IMG/VR virus record: IMGVR_UViG_3300025652_000421 | Coordinates: 1-27,293 of that record | Source of the DNA: a virus | Reading direction: 5' to 3' (one strand) | Length of the DNA stretch: 27,293 nt | In this document: positions 15,357 through 24,092 of the stretch, in pieces | How the letters are laid out: the number at the start of each line of letters is the position of its first letter | Position numbering within the stretch: the stretch's first letter is position 1 | The notes under the pieces: model-generated | Seen by the model: the letters and a program-made list of their open reading frames with translations, nothing else | What the model was told of the DNA's origin: nothing | The model's database searches: none | Program-made: the position numbers and the translations under genes

Positions 15357-16295
15357 CTATTCTTTCTGTTTTTTTGGCCAGTCTATAATGTCAATATCAT
15401 GTTTAGTTTCTTCAAGAAGGGCCTTGATATCCAAGCCAGCGCAGTCGATCTTTCCCTTGTTTATGTGGTAGTGACTAACGAAACCTTTAAAGTTTCCGTA
15501 TGCTACCTCTTGAACATATTTGCTTGAGGTTTTTCCAAACTGATTTAGGGGTGTCTCAAAAGGAATCCCAGTTGCCCCGTTGATGGCGCGCCAGAGAGCC
15601 TTAAGCGCATCTATTTGTGCGGGATAGAATCCCATGAAAGGCGCTAGATTGCTCCCATGAACCCACACGTCTTCAAGTATAGGCCTTTCACCGAAGCCAT
15701 TCTTTTTATACCAATCTTGATACTTGGGATAATAAGCATTGCTGATTTCTACCCCAATGGACGGCCGATTTGTTCGTGATGAACCTGCGTGCCATGCTGC
15801 ATGTTGCATGTCTAGAGTTTGGTAAATTGTTCCGTCGTTATCAATAAGGAAGTGTACTGAAATGCCGCGCCTGTCAAGGACACGCTGGCAAGAAGTAGCG
15901 TTGAGGCAAACATCCCAGTGATTCACAAAGTATCTTACACTTCGTTTGGGGCGACCAGAGTAATCATAGTAATGACCAGGTTTGGTGGCCAAGCCGCCTT
16001 TCTCGGACCAAAGAACAAACTTGTCCCACTCAATAGGAAAAAACTCACTATTGTATATAATGTAGTTAGAGTAATGACAGTCCCGAGGTTTGTATTCATC
16101 AATGGCGGCCTGTCTTGTCGTCCACAATCTTCGGAAAGTACTTGGACCGCACAGCCCATCGGCTGCTATTAACTGTGCCTTTTGCCATTTTTTAATAGCT
16201 CGGACAAGCTTGTCATCGAAATACTTTTCTCCGAACCATGAAGGCTCCCAACCAAGCTTTTTTGACGAAGCTTCGTTGTAGAAATTCTTGTCCAT
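15357..16295 (-). CDS. Endolysin: peptidoglycan-binding plus N-acetylmuramoyl-L-alanine amidase
   Basis: This is a 312-residue lysis enzyme. Residues 1-65 form a peptidoglycan-binding-type helical domain (KLVRAIKKWQKAQL, then ADGLCGPSTFRRLW). Residues 110-290 form an Amidase_2 (T7 lysozyme-like) domain with zinc ligands H126 in VNHWD, H275 in VSHYH and C285 in KIDCAGLD, and the substrate-side motif HAAWHAG near 165-171. It would cleave the amide bond between MurNAc and L-Ala. There is no signal peptide, so export needs a holin or lysis by other means. A run of eight G residues 10 bases before the ATG may serve as the ribosome-binding site. Confidence 0.87.
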   Translation of the reverse strand: MDKNFYNEASSKKLGWEPSWFGEKYFDDKLVRAIKKWQKAQLIAADGLCGPSTFRRLWTTRQAAIDEYKPRDCHYSNYIIYNSEFFPIEWDKFVLWSEKGGLATKPGHYYDYSGRPKRSVRYFVNHWDVCLNATSCQRVLDRRGISVHFLIDNDGTIYQTLDMQHAAWHAGSSRTNRPSIGVEISNAYYPKYQDWYKKNGFGERPILEDVWVHGSNLAPFMGFYPAQIDALKALWRAINGATGIPFETPLNQFGKTSSKYVQEVAYGNFKGFVSHYHINKGKIDCAGLDIKALLEETKHDIDIIDWPKKQKE

Positions 16296-16323
16296 ATACT
16301 GCTGACCCCCCCCTGGGTCGTGT

Positions 16324-16596
16324 TTAATCGACTATCCCAACTACGTAATTGTCCAGAATAATGTTGTAATTAGTTTGATCAATCTTAATTTGCTCGATCA
16401 TAGAGCGATCAACTATAATTTTAGATTCTTCACATAGATTAAATCTCACATCATCAGCAGAATCAAGAACGCTAGCAACAGCAAAGTTTTCCTTTTCTGG
16501 CTCATAGTCCTCGGGCAATACAATTAGCGATTGAGTATCGACCTCTCTTTCCGGGGGTACTTCAATCAAGATGTACCGGTTTACTGGCTTAAACAT
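16324..16596 (-). CDS. GroES-like co-chaperonin
   Basis: This 90-residue protein has the GroES outline: FKPVNRYILIEV as the first strand, a variable mobile-loop stretch around 15-30 ending in LIVLPEDYEPE, ENFAVASVLDSA as the strand region, and ESKIIVDRSMIEQIKI with a final strand ILDNYVVGIVD. T4 gp31 and related phage proteins replace host GroES on GroEL to fold capsid protein; this may do the same. The mobile loop lacks an obvious GGI(V/L)L motif but has SLIVL at the matching place. It sits between ribonucleotide reductase and endolysin. Confidence 0.6.
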   Translation of the reverse strand: MFKPVNRYILIEVPPEREVDTQSLIVLPEDYEPEKENFAVASVLDSADDVRFNLCEESKIIVDRSMIEQIKIDQTNYNIILDNYVVGIVD

Positions 16597-16611
16597 TTAC
16601 TTCTCCTTCGT

Positions 16612-18582
16612 TTAAATTTCGCACTGGTCTCCATCACAATATTTTGTACCGGATCCTGCAGTTTCTGTTTTGATTCTATGGATGGGTGTCACTTTGTTGG
16701 ACATTTCTTCATATTGTTCTTTGGTAATTGGTTCGTAGGGCGCCTGTTTATAACCAGTTTCACTGAGTTTTAAGAAAGAGACTGCCTTGAGCCTTGTCTC
16801 ATACATCTCTAGCGCGCTTTGGATGTGCTGTGACTCGCTTTCATTAAACGTAATCGTAACAGAGACCGCGTTGTCTGCCCAATAGTGTTGATATTGTGCT
16901 GCAATCTCAAGCTGCTCCCACATGCTAACATCTTTCTTACCCTTAGTGAAGTGTTCCTCTTTGACCGGGAACTCAACAACTGAAGTGTTGGGCGAGTATG
17001 CATCGTCTTCAATATGATAGCCTGCCTTCTCTAGATCTGTCAGCATGGAGGATGTCTTTGAAAATCTTATGCGTCTAATGTAATATTCGTCCTCAGGGAA
17101 ATGAATCCCAGGGGTTGAGCCATTTAACAACGACACAGTGCCCGAGGGCTTGATGGACGTCACTTTGATAGATCGGGGAACACATAACCAATTAGAATAC
17201 TCGGTATCCAGTTTCCTAACATGATCATAGGCTTGGTCGCTCCACTCTAATAGGTTTCTGCGGCCGTGCTTCTTAAACGCCTGGATGATTCCTGACTGGG
17301 AAAGTCCGATTCGGCGGTTCTTAAGCATTTTTGCATTTGTTTCTGGCCAGTGTGTGTTGACAAGGGTAACCGTCTTGCCATATAAATAAGCACACTTGAG
17401 CGTCTTTACATAGTCTTCGTAGTCATCATGCTTCGCCGGGAAAGTTTCCACCAAGCAGCACATTTCAGCATTATGGAGACTTTGTTCGACGCAAGGATTG
17501 AATCCCACGACCTCTGCATCGTCATAGTTAACGCCATCTTTGAACCTACCGTATGCGCGGGCATTCTCCAGCCAAATAGTTCCTGGCTCTCCATTCTCTT
17601 GGGTTTGATTTGCATGCCACCCATACTCCATACCTACATGCGCAGCGTACGAGTTGTTGGAGCCCCATCGGTGATGATACAGTTTCTCCTGATCATTCTT
17701 CATCTCCAGGTAGCGGAAGTCATCGTGCTCACCAAGCGCAAGGGCCGCCGATCGGCGAACATTGCCAGATACGACACAGCGACCAATTAGATTTTCTATG
17801 TCCACAATGTCAACCGATGTGATTAGTTCCCCCACCTTAGAGGAAAACAACTCTTTTAGGTTGTCATGCAACTCTATGAGTGGGCCGGCGCCTGACGATG
17901 TACCACCAAAACCATGGATGATGGCGCCCTCTGGGCGCAGTGCGCTATAGTCAAACTTTGGAATGTTGCTTCCGAATAAAAAACCATCTAAAAGAATGTG
18001 AACGGAGTTGACCCATCCCTCGCGCGAGTCATCAATAACAAGCGTATCATTGGTGAACTGAGGTTCTTTAATTGTTAGTGTGCCGGCGCCCTTAGTGTCA
18101 AAGCCCACGCCGACACCTACCATAAGAGCATCCATGATCCAGGCGAAAATGTAGCCACCCTTCTTGTCTATATCCTTGGTAGAGCGGAAAGCACAGTTAA
18201 ACAGGGCGGCTCCAGTTCTCTCCTCGACAAACTTAGTGCCCATCATCCAAAGGCCGCGGCCAGGTGGGGTCCACTTTAAGTTGAACAGGCGATCATACGC
18301 GTCTTTTGCAGTCTTTTGAGCCTTATTATCGTTCCACTCTAGACCCAGTCTTACAACGTGCTCTTTCTGAATATCAAACATACCTTCGATTACGCGGCGA
18401 CATGTTTGAAACCACTCCTCTGTACCTGTTGCGCCGGGTTCTGTTTCACTTAGTCGACGTGCATATGTTCTTTTGAAAGTGATGTAACCCAAGGGACCCC
18501 AAGGCACCTCGGCATTAACATATGGTTCGATGAATGAATCTGATAATCTAAATCTGCGAATATTTTCTACTGTTCTTCTCAT
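16612..18582 (-). CDS. nrdJ: Adenosylcobalamin-dependent (class II) ribonucleoside-triphosphate reductase
   Basis: A 656-residue monomeric class II reductase, slightly shorter than the Lactobacillus enzyme. It makes dNTPs from NTPs with B12 as radical source. Visible residues: C130 in ALFNCAF and C375 as the redox pair, C364 and E366 in FNPCVE as the thiyl radical and catalytic glutamate (spacing C364 to C375 is 11, as in the Lactobacillus enzyme), SGTVSLLNGSTPG near the phosphate site, and a C-terminal CDGDQC (C649, C654) that reduces the active site. It needs no oxygen and no second subunit, but needs host or scavenged cobalamin. It follows the helicase by two bases and precedes the GroES-like gene. 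Confidence 0.93.
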   Translation of the reverse strand: MRRTVENIRRFRLSDSFIEPYVNAEVPWGPLGYITFKRTYARRLSETEPGATGTEEWFQTCRRVIEGMFDIQKEHVVRLGLEWNDNKAQKTAKDAYDRLFNLKWTPPGRGLWMMGTKFVEERTGAALFNCAFRSTKDIDKKGGYIFAWIMDALMVGVGVGFDTKGAGTLTIKEPQFTNDTLVIDDSREGWVNSVHILLDGFLFGSNIPKFDYSALRPEGAIIHGFGGTSSGAGPLIELHDNLKELFSSKVGELITSVDIVDIENLIGRCVVSGNVRRSAALALGEHDDFRYLEMKNDQEKLYHHRWGSNNSYAAHVGMEYGWHANQTQENGEPGTIWLENARAYGRFKDGVNYDDAEVVGFNPCVEQSLHNAEMCCLVETFPAKHDDYEDYVKTLKCAYLYGKTVTLVNTHWPETNAKMLKNRRIGLSQSGIIQAFKKHGRRNLLEWSDQAYDHVRKLDTEYSNWLCVPRSIKVTSIKPSGTVSLLNGSTPGIHFPEDEYYIRRIRFSKTSSMLTDLEKAGYHIEDDAYSPNTSVVEFPVKEEHFTKGKKDVSMWEQLEIAAQYQHYWADNAVSVTITFNESESQHIQSALEMYETRLKAVSFLKLSETGYKQAPYEPITKEQYEEMSNKVTPIHRIKTETAGSGTKYCDGDQCEI

Positions 18583-18584
18583 TA

Positions 18585-19988
18585 TTATTTCCTTTTTTTG
18601 TTATGTTTTCTGAACTTGTCGTATTTGTTTTGTAGCAATTCCTTTTGCTCTCTAGTGCCCAGAGGGAGGGGGTTGACCGGAATCATACTCTGTGCGCCTG
18701 ATGGATTTATGGTATTTGCTTTTGGCATTGTTTTTATCTTAACACAAGAGGTGTCCATAAATATATCATATATGATCCCATCGGGTCCGTTTCTATTTTT
18801 TGCAATAAATATTTTGCCCGTATTATTTTGTTTGTCTTCAATCGTTCTGGAGACGGACATAATAAAGTCGGCCACGAAGCACTTATTGAAGGCCTCTGAT
18901 ATCTGTTCCATCGTAATTACCTCTGCGTTTAGACCTGACCGGTTTGTTTGCGATGCTGTCCAGATTGGGCACGAAAATTCTGTGGACATACCGCGCAAGT
19001 CTTCATAAATAGATTCTAGTTCGGCGCGTTTCTCTTTTCGGACAACAATTGGCTTAAGCAGATCAGCGTAATCAACGATGATTAATCCGGGATCAATTCC
19101 GCGCTTCTTTAACTTGTTCAAGTGAGCCTTGATAGTGGCTACTGACGCAGACTTAGTGGGGTATTCCTTGACGATGAGAGAGCCTTCCAGATCCTTAATG
19201 TCGTCATAAATCTCGCTTTTGAAGCTCATCAGATCGCTCAAAGGATATCCCGTGATACAACTATCGTAACGATTTGCAATGACGGTGTCCTGAAGCTCCA
19301 GGGTATAGTGCACAACCGTCTTACCCTCAAGGATGGCCTGGGAGCCGAGGTGAACAAGCACCATTGACTTTCCGGCGCCCGTAGGGGCGATAACTACACC
19401 GAGTTCACTCTTACCTAGGCCGCCACCTACAATGGCATCAATGTCCTTCCAGCCGGTCGTAACGGGCTGTCTGTGTCTGGGCTGGTAGCGCGCTTCAAAG
19501 TCAGCAAGATAGTCATGACCAAAATTGGTTTCAGATCCAAGTTTTAGCGAATCATTAATTATCTTAGAAATTTCATCAAAGGAACATGACTGCAGCAGAT
19601 CAACCGACTGCAACATTGCTTCCTTGAGGTTCTGTTTGCGACAAAAATCAAGGGATTGTTCTTTTATATACTCGACTTCGTCAAGTTCAGTCGTAGAGAT
19701 TTTAGTGAAGTACTCTTTTACTTGTTGTTGGGTTACTTGCTCTTCGCCGTCTAGTTCTGTTCTAAGTATGGTTGCTATTGCGTCCGCTGAGGGGTGTTTC
19801 GCATACTTATCCCTGTAAGATGTAATCTTGTCTGTGAAGACGCGCAAGTATTCTAACTCAAGAAAGTTTAAGTCTAGCACTTCCGTTATCTGATCTGCAA
19901 ATGGCCTATCTTGGTATATTAATTGCACTAATCCTTCTTGGAATGTCTTACCATACTTTCCAAAATTAGTCGCGGTTACTGCCGACAA
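18585..19988 (-). CDS. dnaB: DnaB-like replicative DNA helicase
   Basis: A 467-residue hexameric helicase resembling T4 gp41/DnaB. Residues 1-150 are the helical N-terminal domain. The RecA-like core has Walker A APTGAGKS (201-208), a Walker B-like strand LIIVDYADLL (301-310), and TASQTNRSG (345-352), a DnaB-type motif. The start is TTG 19988 with AAGGAGG upstream and a strong promoter further up; no ATG is suitable. The C-terminus is basic (RKHNKKRK). It unwinds DNA ahead of the polymerase; no primase gene is in this window. Confidence 0.9.
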   Translation of the reverse strand: MSAVTATNFGKYGKTFQEGLVQLIYQDRPFADQITEVLDLNFLELEYLRVFTDKITSYRDKYAKHPSADAIATILRTELDGEEQVTQQQVKEYFTKISTTELDEVEYIKEQSLDFCRKQNLKEAMLQSVDLLQSCSFDEISKIINDSLKLGSETNFGHDYLADFEARYQPRHRQPVTTGWKDIDAIVGGGLGKSELGVVIAPTGAGKSMVLVHLGSQAILEGKTVVHYTLELQDTVIANRYDSCITGYPLSDLMSFKSEIYDDIKDLEGSLIVKEYPTKSASVATIKAHLNKLKKRGIDPGLIIVDYADLLKPIVVRKEKRAELESIYEDLRGMSTEFSCPIWTASQTNRSGLNAEVITMEQISEAFNKCFVADFIMSVSRTIEDKQNNTGKIFIAKNRNGPDGIIYDIFMDTSCVKIKTMPKANTINPSGAQSMIPVNPLPLGTREQKELLQNKYDKFRKHNKKRK

Positions 19989-20012
19989 ATAACACCTCCT
20001 TCCGTGTTCATA

Positions 20013-20040
20013 ATTATAACACTTCTGCTGTAGAAGTCAA
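20013..20040 (-). promoter_or_regulatory. Sigma-70 promoter with extended -10
   Basis: On the minus strand the -35 is TTGACT (20040-20035), the spacer is 16 bases and the -10 is TATAAT (20018-20013) preceded by TGT. It lies just after the exonuclease stop and drives helicase, ribonucleotide reductase and probably the GroES-like gene. ACTTCT (20037-20032 read on the minus strand) and AGAAGT (20026-20021) form a 6-bp inverted repeat between -35 and -10. Confidence 0.82.
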
Positions 20041-20045
20041 GTTAT

Positions 20046-21011
20046 TTAACATTCTGAATTGATCTTATTCAAGTGCAGTTCCAAATCTTTCCAGTTTAAT
20101 TCTCCGAAGCCATCGTCTCGCATTTTCTTTATAATTTGTATCTTATTGAAATTGCACTCAAAGTTCTCAATAGCATTCCTGACAAAGTCTTTCGACTGGG
20201 GAGAAAGCATGGGAGAATAAAGCTGCATCATTTTATAATTGTGCTCAATTATATTTTTGCCTTCCATAATATTGTTATGAAATTTTAGTTTCTTCTCGGT
20301 CTTTTCACAAAACGCCAATATATCATCGATGGTGTAATCCTTATCCGCAGCAAGAAAGCCTAGGCGATTTGCCACAGTTTTAAACCCAACCGAAGGGATC
20401 CCGGGCAAGTTGTCAGAGGCATCGCCAATAAGGGCCCGGGCGAGCGCCATATTGCGTGGATGTACTCCGAGTTCTTCTATAATCCGGGCCTTGTTATAGA
20501 CGGTCTTGCTGACCGGTCTAAAAACGACAGTCTCGTCATCACATAGCTGATAGAAATCCTTGTCGTTTGAGACAATGACCTTCTGCCAGCCCTTGTAATA
20601 AGACAGGTGCGTGATATGTGAAATCACGTCGTCTGCCTCCACTTCTGGTATCATAATTTGAATTATGGGCATCTCATTGAAATACTCCATCAGGCGCATT
20701 TGCTGCCAAACCTTATTGTGCATTTCCTCTTCGTCTGTTAGGTTCATTACACTTCGATTTAGTCGGATAGGCTTGCGGCCCTCTTTATAATTCTTATTGA
20801 GTGCCTTGCGCTTTTGTGAACCGTTGGGGCCATCCCACACGAAGATGATCTCGTTGGGCTTGGAATCTCGCACCAGCTTCTGGAGGATCTTTAGGGAACC
20901 TTTAATGCCACCGCAGGGCGCTCCGCCCATCGTAAGGCTTGGGTCCATAATATACGCACGCAAATAAAGGTTTAGGGAATCTATAATTAATACTCGTTTC
21001 TTGTCAGACAT
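20046..21011 (-). CDS. 5'-3' exonuclease / flap endonuclease (T4 RNase H-like)
   Basis: A 321-residue FEN-family nuclease. Acidic metal ligands are visible in VLIIDSLNLYLR (D11), VWDGPNG, EVEADDVISH, SNDKDFYQL and GDASDNLPGIPSVGFKT, the last being the helix-hairpin-helix region with the G(D)xxDN motif. The clamp region with KRKALNKNYKEGRKP matches the basic helix that guides 5' ends. It removes RNA primers and 5' flaps during lagging-strand synthesis. It begins 11 bases after the RecA stop and precedes the helicase promoter. Confidence 0.9.
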   Translation of the reverse strand: MSDKKRVLIIDSLNLYLRAYIMDPSLTMGGAPCGGIKGSLKILQKLVRDSKPNEIIFVWDGPNGSQKRKALNKNYKEGRKPIRLNRSVMNLTDEEEMHNKVWQQMRLMEYFNEMPIIQIMIPEVEADDVISHITHLSYYKGWQKVIVSNDKDFYQLCDDETVVFRPVSKTVYNKARIIEELGVHPRNMALARALIGDASDNLPGIPSVGFKTVANRLGFLAADKDYTIDDILAFCEKTEKKLKFHNNIMEGKNIIEHNYKMMQLYSPMLSPQSKDFVRNAIENFECNFNKIQIIKKMRDDGFGELNWKDLELHLNKINSEC

Positions 21012-21022
21012 AACTTACTCTC

Positions 21023-22150
21023 TTATTTAGGATCTGCGTAAAATTGTTCTGCCGAACCTTCTCGGCGATCAAACTTCTGGACAACTTCTTCGTCCATCAA
21101 CTTGATGATGTTGTTTTTAAACTCTTCGTCAGCCTTAATGATATCGGTCCACTTGGACGGTTGAAATTTCTTCTCATATCCATCAGGCATCTTCAAGGTA
21201 TACCAGGCGCCGGCACTTGTGAGGTGTTCAGAACTTTTAACTGCGTCAAACCAGCTTTCTTCGTCGCGGATGCCAATGTCTTCTGTACCCCACAGGATGC
21301 GGAATGCACAGTTTCTGCCTTGTGTTCCAAAACGAGACTTCTCAAGTTTTACCTTGACCTCCGAACCGATACGGAAACCCTTTTCGTCTTCAACAAACGC
21401 AGACTTTGCTTTACGTCCAGTGAGCCAGATACGAAGCGAATAAGAATAATGCATCGCCTTGCCGCCGGGCGTCATATAAGGCGTGGTCATCGCAATGATG
21501 CGCGCGTTGGGTCCACTTGGAATATTTGTCTTTAACTGATTGAGGACCAAGAACGTAGCCTGCTTATCTGCAATAGGAATAATCAGCTTGGACATTCCCT
21601 TAGCTAAGATGCGAGCCTTTACAGCCATCGATGATTGGGGATTAAAGTCTCCCTCAACATCAGAGATAGAGGGCGTCAGCGCCAGTGAGTCCCAGATAAA
21701 CAATATTTGTTCATCGGTTGCCCCCAGCAGTTCTTCCACCGTCTCCAGTACAAACTCCACAGAGGACGCTTGAACATACATTAATCGCTCTAGATCGCAT
21801 CCTGCGCGCTCCAAAAAGCTTGGATCGATGGCAGACTCCGAATCGAAGTAAACGACCATCTTGCCTGTCTTCTGGGCGTTTGCAGCTACTTGTGCTGCCA
21901 TATAAGACTTACCTGTACTTTCAAGGCCGGCAAGTTCTGTTATCTTGCCAACTGGAATGCCGGCGACCTGCCCCTTGCAGATAATGGAATCAAGCCATCG
22001 GGATCCTGTGGAAATCCACTCTTTCACTTCGGTTGGGTTTTCACCCGTAAGATCATGGGCGACATTTCTGCCGGCCTTTTTGTTAACAAGACCCATTAAG
22101 TCTTGCAACGATACTCTTCCTGCTTTCGCTTCTTTTGTTTTTCTAGCCAT
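21023..22150 (-). CDS. recA: RecA/UvsX-type recombinase
   Basis: A 375-residue recombinase. The ATPase core has Walker A GLESTGKS (75-82), AIDPSFLERAGCDLERLMYV as the MAW-like region, ILFIWDSLALTPS as the Walker B strand, NQLKTNIP and TPGGKAMHYSYSLRIWL near loop L2. These match RecA/UvsX. It forms filaments on ssDNA for recombination-dependent replication and repair. The N-terminus is basic and the C-terminus acidic and helical. It follows the ParB-like gene, separated by a hairpin, and leads into the exonuclease gene. Whether it is closer to bacterial RecA or to T4 UvsX I cannot settle. Confidence 0.93.
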   Translation of the reverse strand: MARKTKEAKAGRVSLQDLMGLVNKKAGRNVAHDLTGENPTEVKEWISTGSRWLDSIICKGQVAGIPVGKITELAGLESTGKSYMAAQVAANAQKTGKMVVYFDSESAIDPSFLERAGCDLERLMYVQASSVEFVLETVEELLGATDEQILFIWDSLALTPSISDVEGDFNPQSSMAVKARILAKGMSKLIIPIADKQATFLVLNQLKTNIPSGPNARIIAMTTPYMTPGGKAMHYSYSLRIWLTGRKAKSAFVEDEKGFRIGSEVKVKLEKSRFGTQGRNCAFRILWGTEDIGIRDEESWFDAVKSSEHLTSAGAWYTLKMPDGYEKKFQPSKWTDIIKADEEFKNNIIKLMDEEVVQKFDRREGSAEQFYADPK

Positions 22151-22175
22151 TATGGTTTCCTTGGGTTAAATAAAG

Positions 22176-22207
22176 GCGGCAGACTTTGCACCGGTCTGCC
22201 ATCGGCT
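22176..22207 (-). terminator. Intergenic hairpin, copy 1 of a three-member family
   Basis: Arms GGCAGAC (22178-22184) and GTCTGCC (22194-22200) form a 7-bp stem, followed on the minus strand by GCC and TTTATTT. It lies between the ParB-like and RecA genes. Of 32 positions, 29 equal copy 2 near 24600. A weak terminator or RNA-processing element fits. Confidence 0.65.
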
Positions 22208-22212
22208 TTGAT

Positions 22213-23148
22213 TCACCCTTCGATGATATCATTAATCCTTGCCAAAGGCAAGCTTTTATTTTTACTTGCTCGGGAAGCATTGGGTGAGTTGACCTTTCGG
22301 AAATCGTTAATGATTCCTCGGGCGACACATGCTGCAGCCTTATTCACAACGGACCCGCCGGCAGCCTTGTAATCTGTGGCCACAACACGCTGTTCATACA
22401 ACGCTTGGCGAGTGGTGAACCACTGCTCAAAGTCGGAGTTAATCTTGGACCGACTACTGCTTAAAGCAGGGTAAAGTTTAAAAAGGACTGCCAAACCTTC
22501 TAGAAGTTCAACTTTTACCTCTTCGGCTTTTGGCCACGTTGCCTTGACTAGACTAGCTGCCAACTTGGTGCTTTGGCTACCCTGCTTAAGGGCGCGCCGA
22601 AATCCACCAATTTTTACGCGCGGGCTGTGGGTTTTTTTGCCGGGAACAAGCCCCACAATACCCCCCGTGTCTGATGAGCCGTGTACACACAAGCCGCACC
22701 TAATAAGCTCTTGACTTATGGCAAGAGCATCTTTTCGGAAGCTCTTCACATCGTGAACATAGACCTCTTCTGGGGAGGCATTCTTACGATGGTAGAGATT
22801 TATGTCCGTGAAAAGCTCATGGTACTCCTCCATATCTTTTACTTGATAAATCATCGCGGGGATTTCCTCTGCGTCGGGAAATGTCAATATAAACATATGA
22901 CGGCGATGGTCCCCATCAAGTAGTTTAGGCTCGATTCCAGAATCAATTGGAAACATCGCGACTGCGATTGGTCCGAACAGATTCCAGTTCCACCCATTTT
23001 TGAGATATTTGGAAATCAGCTTTCCGTTAGTATCTCGATTTACATGACCGTGAATATCCACGGACACTAAGCCATACGTAGGCTGGACGTTGAGGACCTT
23101 AATTTGTCCTGCTTTTAGGGAATGCTTTCCCTGTACTTTGATTGACAT
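22213..23148 (-). CDS. ParB/Srx-fold nuclease-like DNA-binding protein
   Basis: A 311-residue protein with a ParB-N-like domain near residues 10-125: a strand-rich start, then LLDGDHRRHMFIL (77-89), matching the ParB-type G-(D/N)-H-R box, then IPAMIYQVKDMEEYHELFTDIN. The rest is helical and basic. The domain occurs in ParB partition proteins, in phage ParB-like nucleases and in nucleotide-binding relatives. No ParA partner is present here, so partition is unlikely. Its place directly after a restriction-modification-like pair and before RecA suggests DNA metabolism. The ATG at 23148 has GGAG upstream. Confidence 0.65.
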   Translation of the reverse strand: MSIKVQGKHSLKAGQIKVLNVQPTYGLVSVDIHGHVNRDTNGKLISKYLKNGWNWNLFGPIAVAMFPIDSGIEPKLLDGDHRRHMFILTFPDAEEIPAMIYQVKDMEEYHELFTDINLYHRKNASPEEVYVHDVKSFRKDALAISQELIRCGLCVHGSSDTGGIVGLVPGKKTHSPRVKIGGFRRALKQGSQSTKLAASLVKATWPKAEEVKVELLEGLAVLFKLYPALSSSRSKINSDFEQWFTTRQALYEQRVVATDYKAAGGSVVNKAAACVARGIINDFRKVNSPNASRASKNKSLPLARINDIIEG

Positions 23149-23225
23149 GATATTACTCCTTTGTTTTGATCATGTTATTGTAGTTTTGAAGCCCGGGTTT
23201 GGGACTTATACTAGGCACTACAAAA

Positions 23226-24092
23226 TTACTTTTTGCCTATCATCAATATTTCTCTCGCCTTCTTGGCACTATGTGTGCCGTCTTCGTTCTTTTTTCTTCT
23301 TCCTGCCGTATATGTGACATCGAAATATGTGATGTCATTTCTGCCTTGGCGCGCCTCAAAAAAGCCGTCACCAATGTCTCTATTAGACATCATAACGTAT
23401 GCACCCTTGACTGTCAAGTCATTTAGGAACTTAATTACTGACTCCTGTAAATCATCATCAAAATCAACACCATACTGTGTGAACGATCCTCGATATGGAG
23501 GATCCAGAAACACATATGAGTTAGGTGTGGCGGCGCTTAAGGTCTCGCGAAAATCTCCAGTCATGAGGGTGCAGCGCTGAAGGGCCTTCTTCCACTCTAA
23601 AACATTGTCTTTATCGTATACCTTGTCTTTCTGATTTAGCAGACCAGACGGCGTGCCAAAGCGACCGTCAGTGTTTTTGTTAATCTGCCAGATTCCATTA
23701 AACCCTGTCTTCATGAGAAAATATAGGGTGGCAGCTTCTTCGGTCCTTGACCACTTTTTATAATCAAATGCATGCTCGCGTCTTAAGTCGTAGTAAAAGA
23801 CCTTGCGTGCTTCTTTGTCCAAAGGCAAGTACTGTGTTGAGAGATCATCCATCCGTGTCATGAAAGCGCTGCAGTCATCTTTAACGGCAGCATAAATAGC
23901 CATGATAGATTCATTGGAATCGTTCAAAACAAACGTGGCGCTGGGGTTTTGAGCATAGGCCCATATAAACATTGCGCCGGCCCCCAAGAATGGCTCCATG
24001 TAATGATCGAATGAACCTGGGAGGACCTCTTTTTCTTTATACTTTTTCAGAAGGCGAGTCTTTCCTCCAGCCCACATAAATAACGGCTTCAT
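23226..24092 (-). CDS. D12-class DNA N6-adenine methyltransferase
   Basis: A 288-residue Dam/D12-class enzyme. FMWAGGK (5-11) is the AdoMet-binding motif X, EPFLGAGAMF (33-42) is motif I, and the catalytic motif IV is DPPY at 197-200. The helical target-recognition region lies between 75 and 180. It transfers methyl from AdoMet to adenine N6 in a short site. It overlaps the EcoRI/MunI-like endonuclease gene by 4 bases (ATGA), with the nuclease first, so the two are coupled and most simply form a restriction-modification unit. T4 Dam belongs to the same class, so an orphan function is possible too. Confidence 0.9.
   Translation of the reverse strand: MKPLFMWAGGKTRLLKKYKEKEVLPGSFDHYMEPFLGAGAMFIWAYAQNPSATFVLNDSNESIMAIYAAVKDDCSAFMTRMDDLSTQYLPLDKEARKVFYYDLRREHAFDYKKWSRTEEAATLYFLMKTGFNGIWQINKNTDGRFGTPSGLLNQKDKVYDKDNVLEWKKALQRCTLMTGDFRETLSAATPNSYVFLDPPYRGSFTQYGVDFDDDLQESVIKFLNDLTVKGAYVMMSNRDIGDGFFEARQGRNDITYFDVTYTAGRRKKNEDGTHSAKKAREILMIGKK

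Noticed and set aside
21044-21535. Plus-strand frame of 163 codons opposite the RecA gene
   Set aside because: It lies wholly antisense to a well-recognised gene and shows no motif or start signal.
23149-23225. Gap between methyltransferase and ParB-like genes with a short GC hairpin (AAGCCC/GGGACTT)
   Set aside because: The stem is imperfect, no T-run follows on the minus strand and no promoter matches; it does not resemble the three-member hairpin family.
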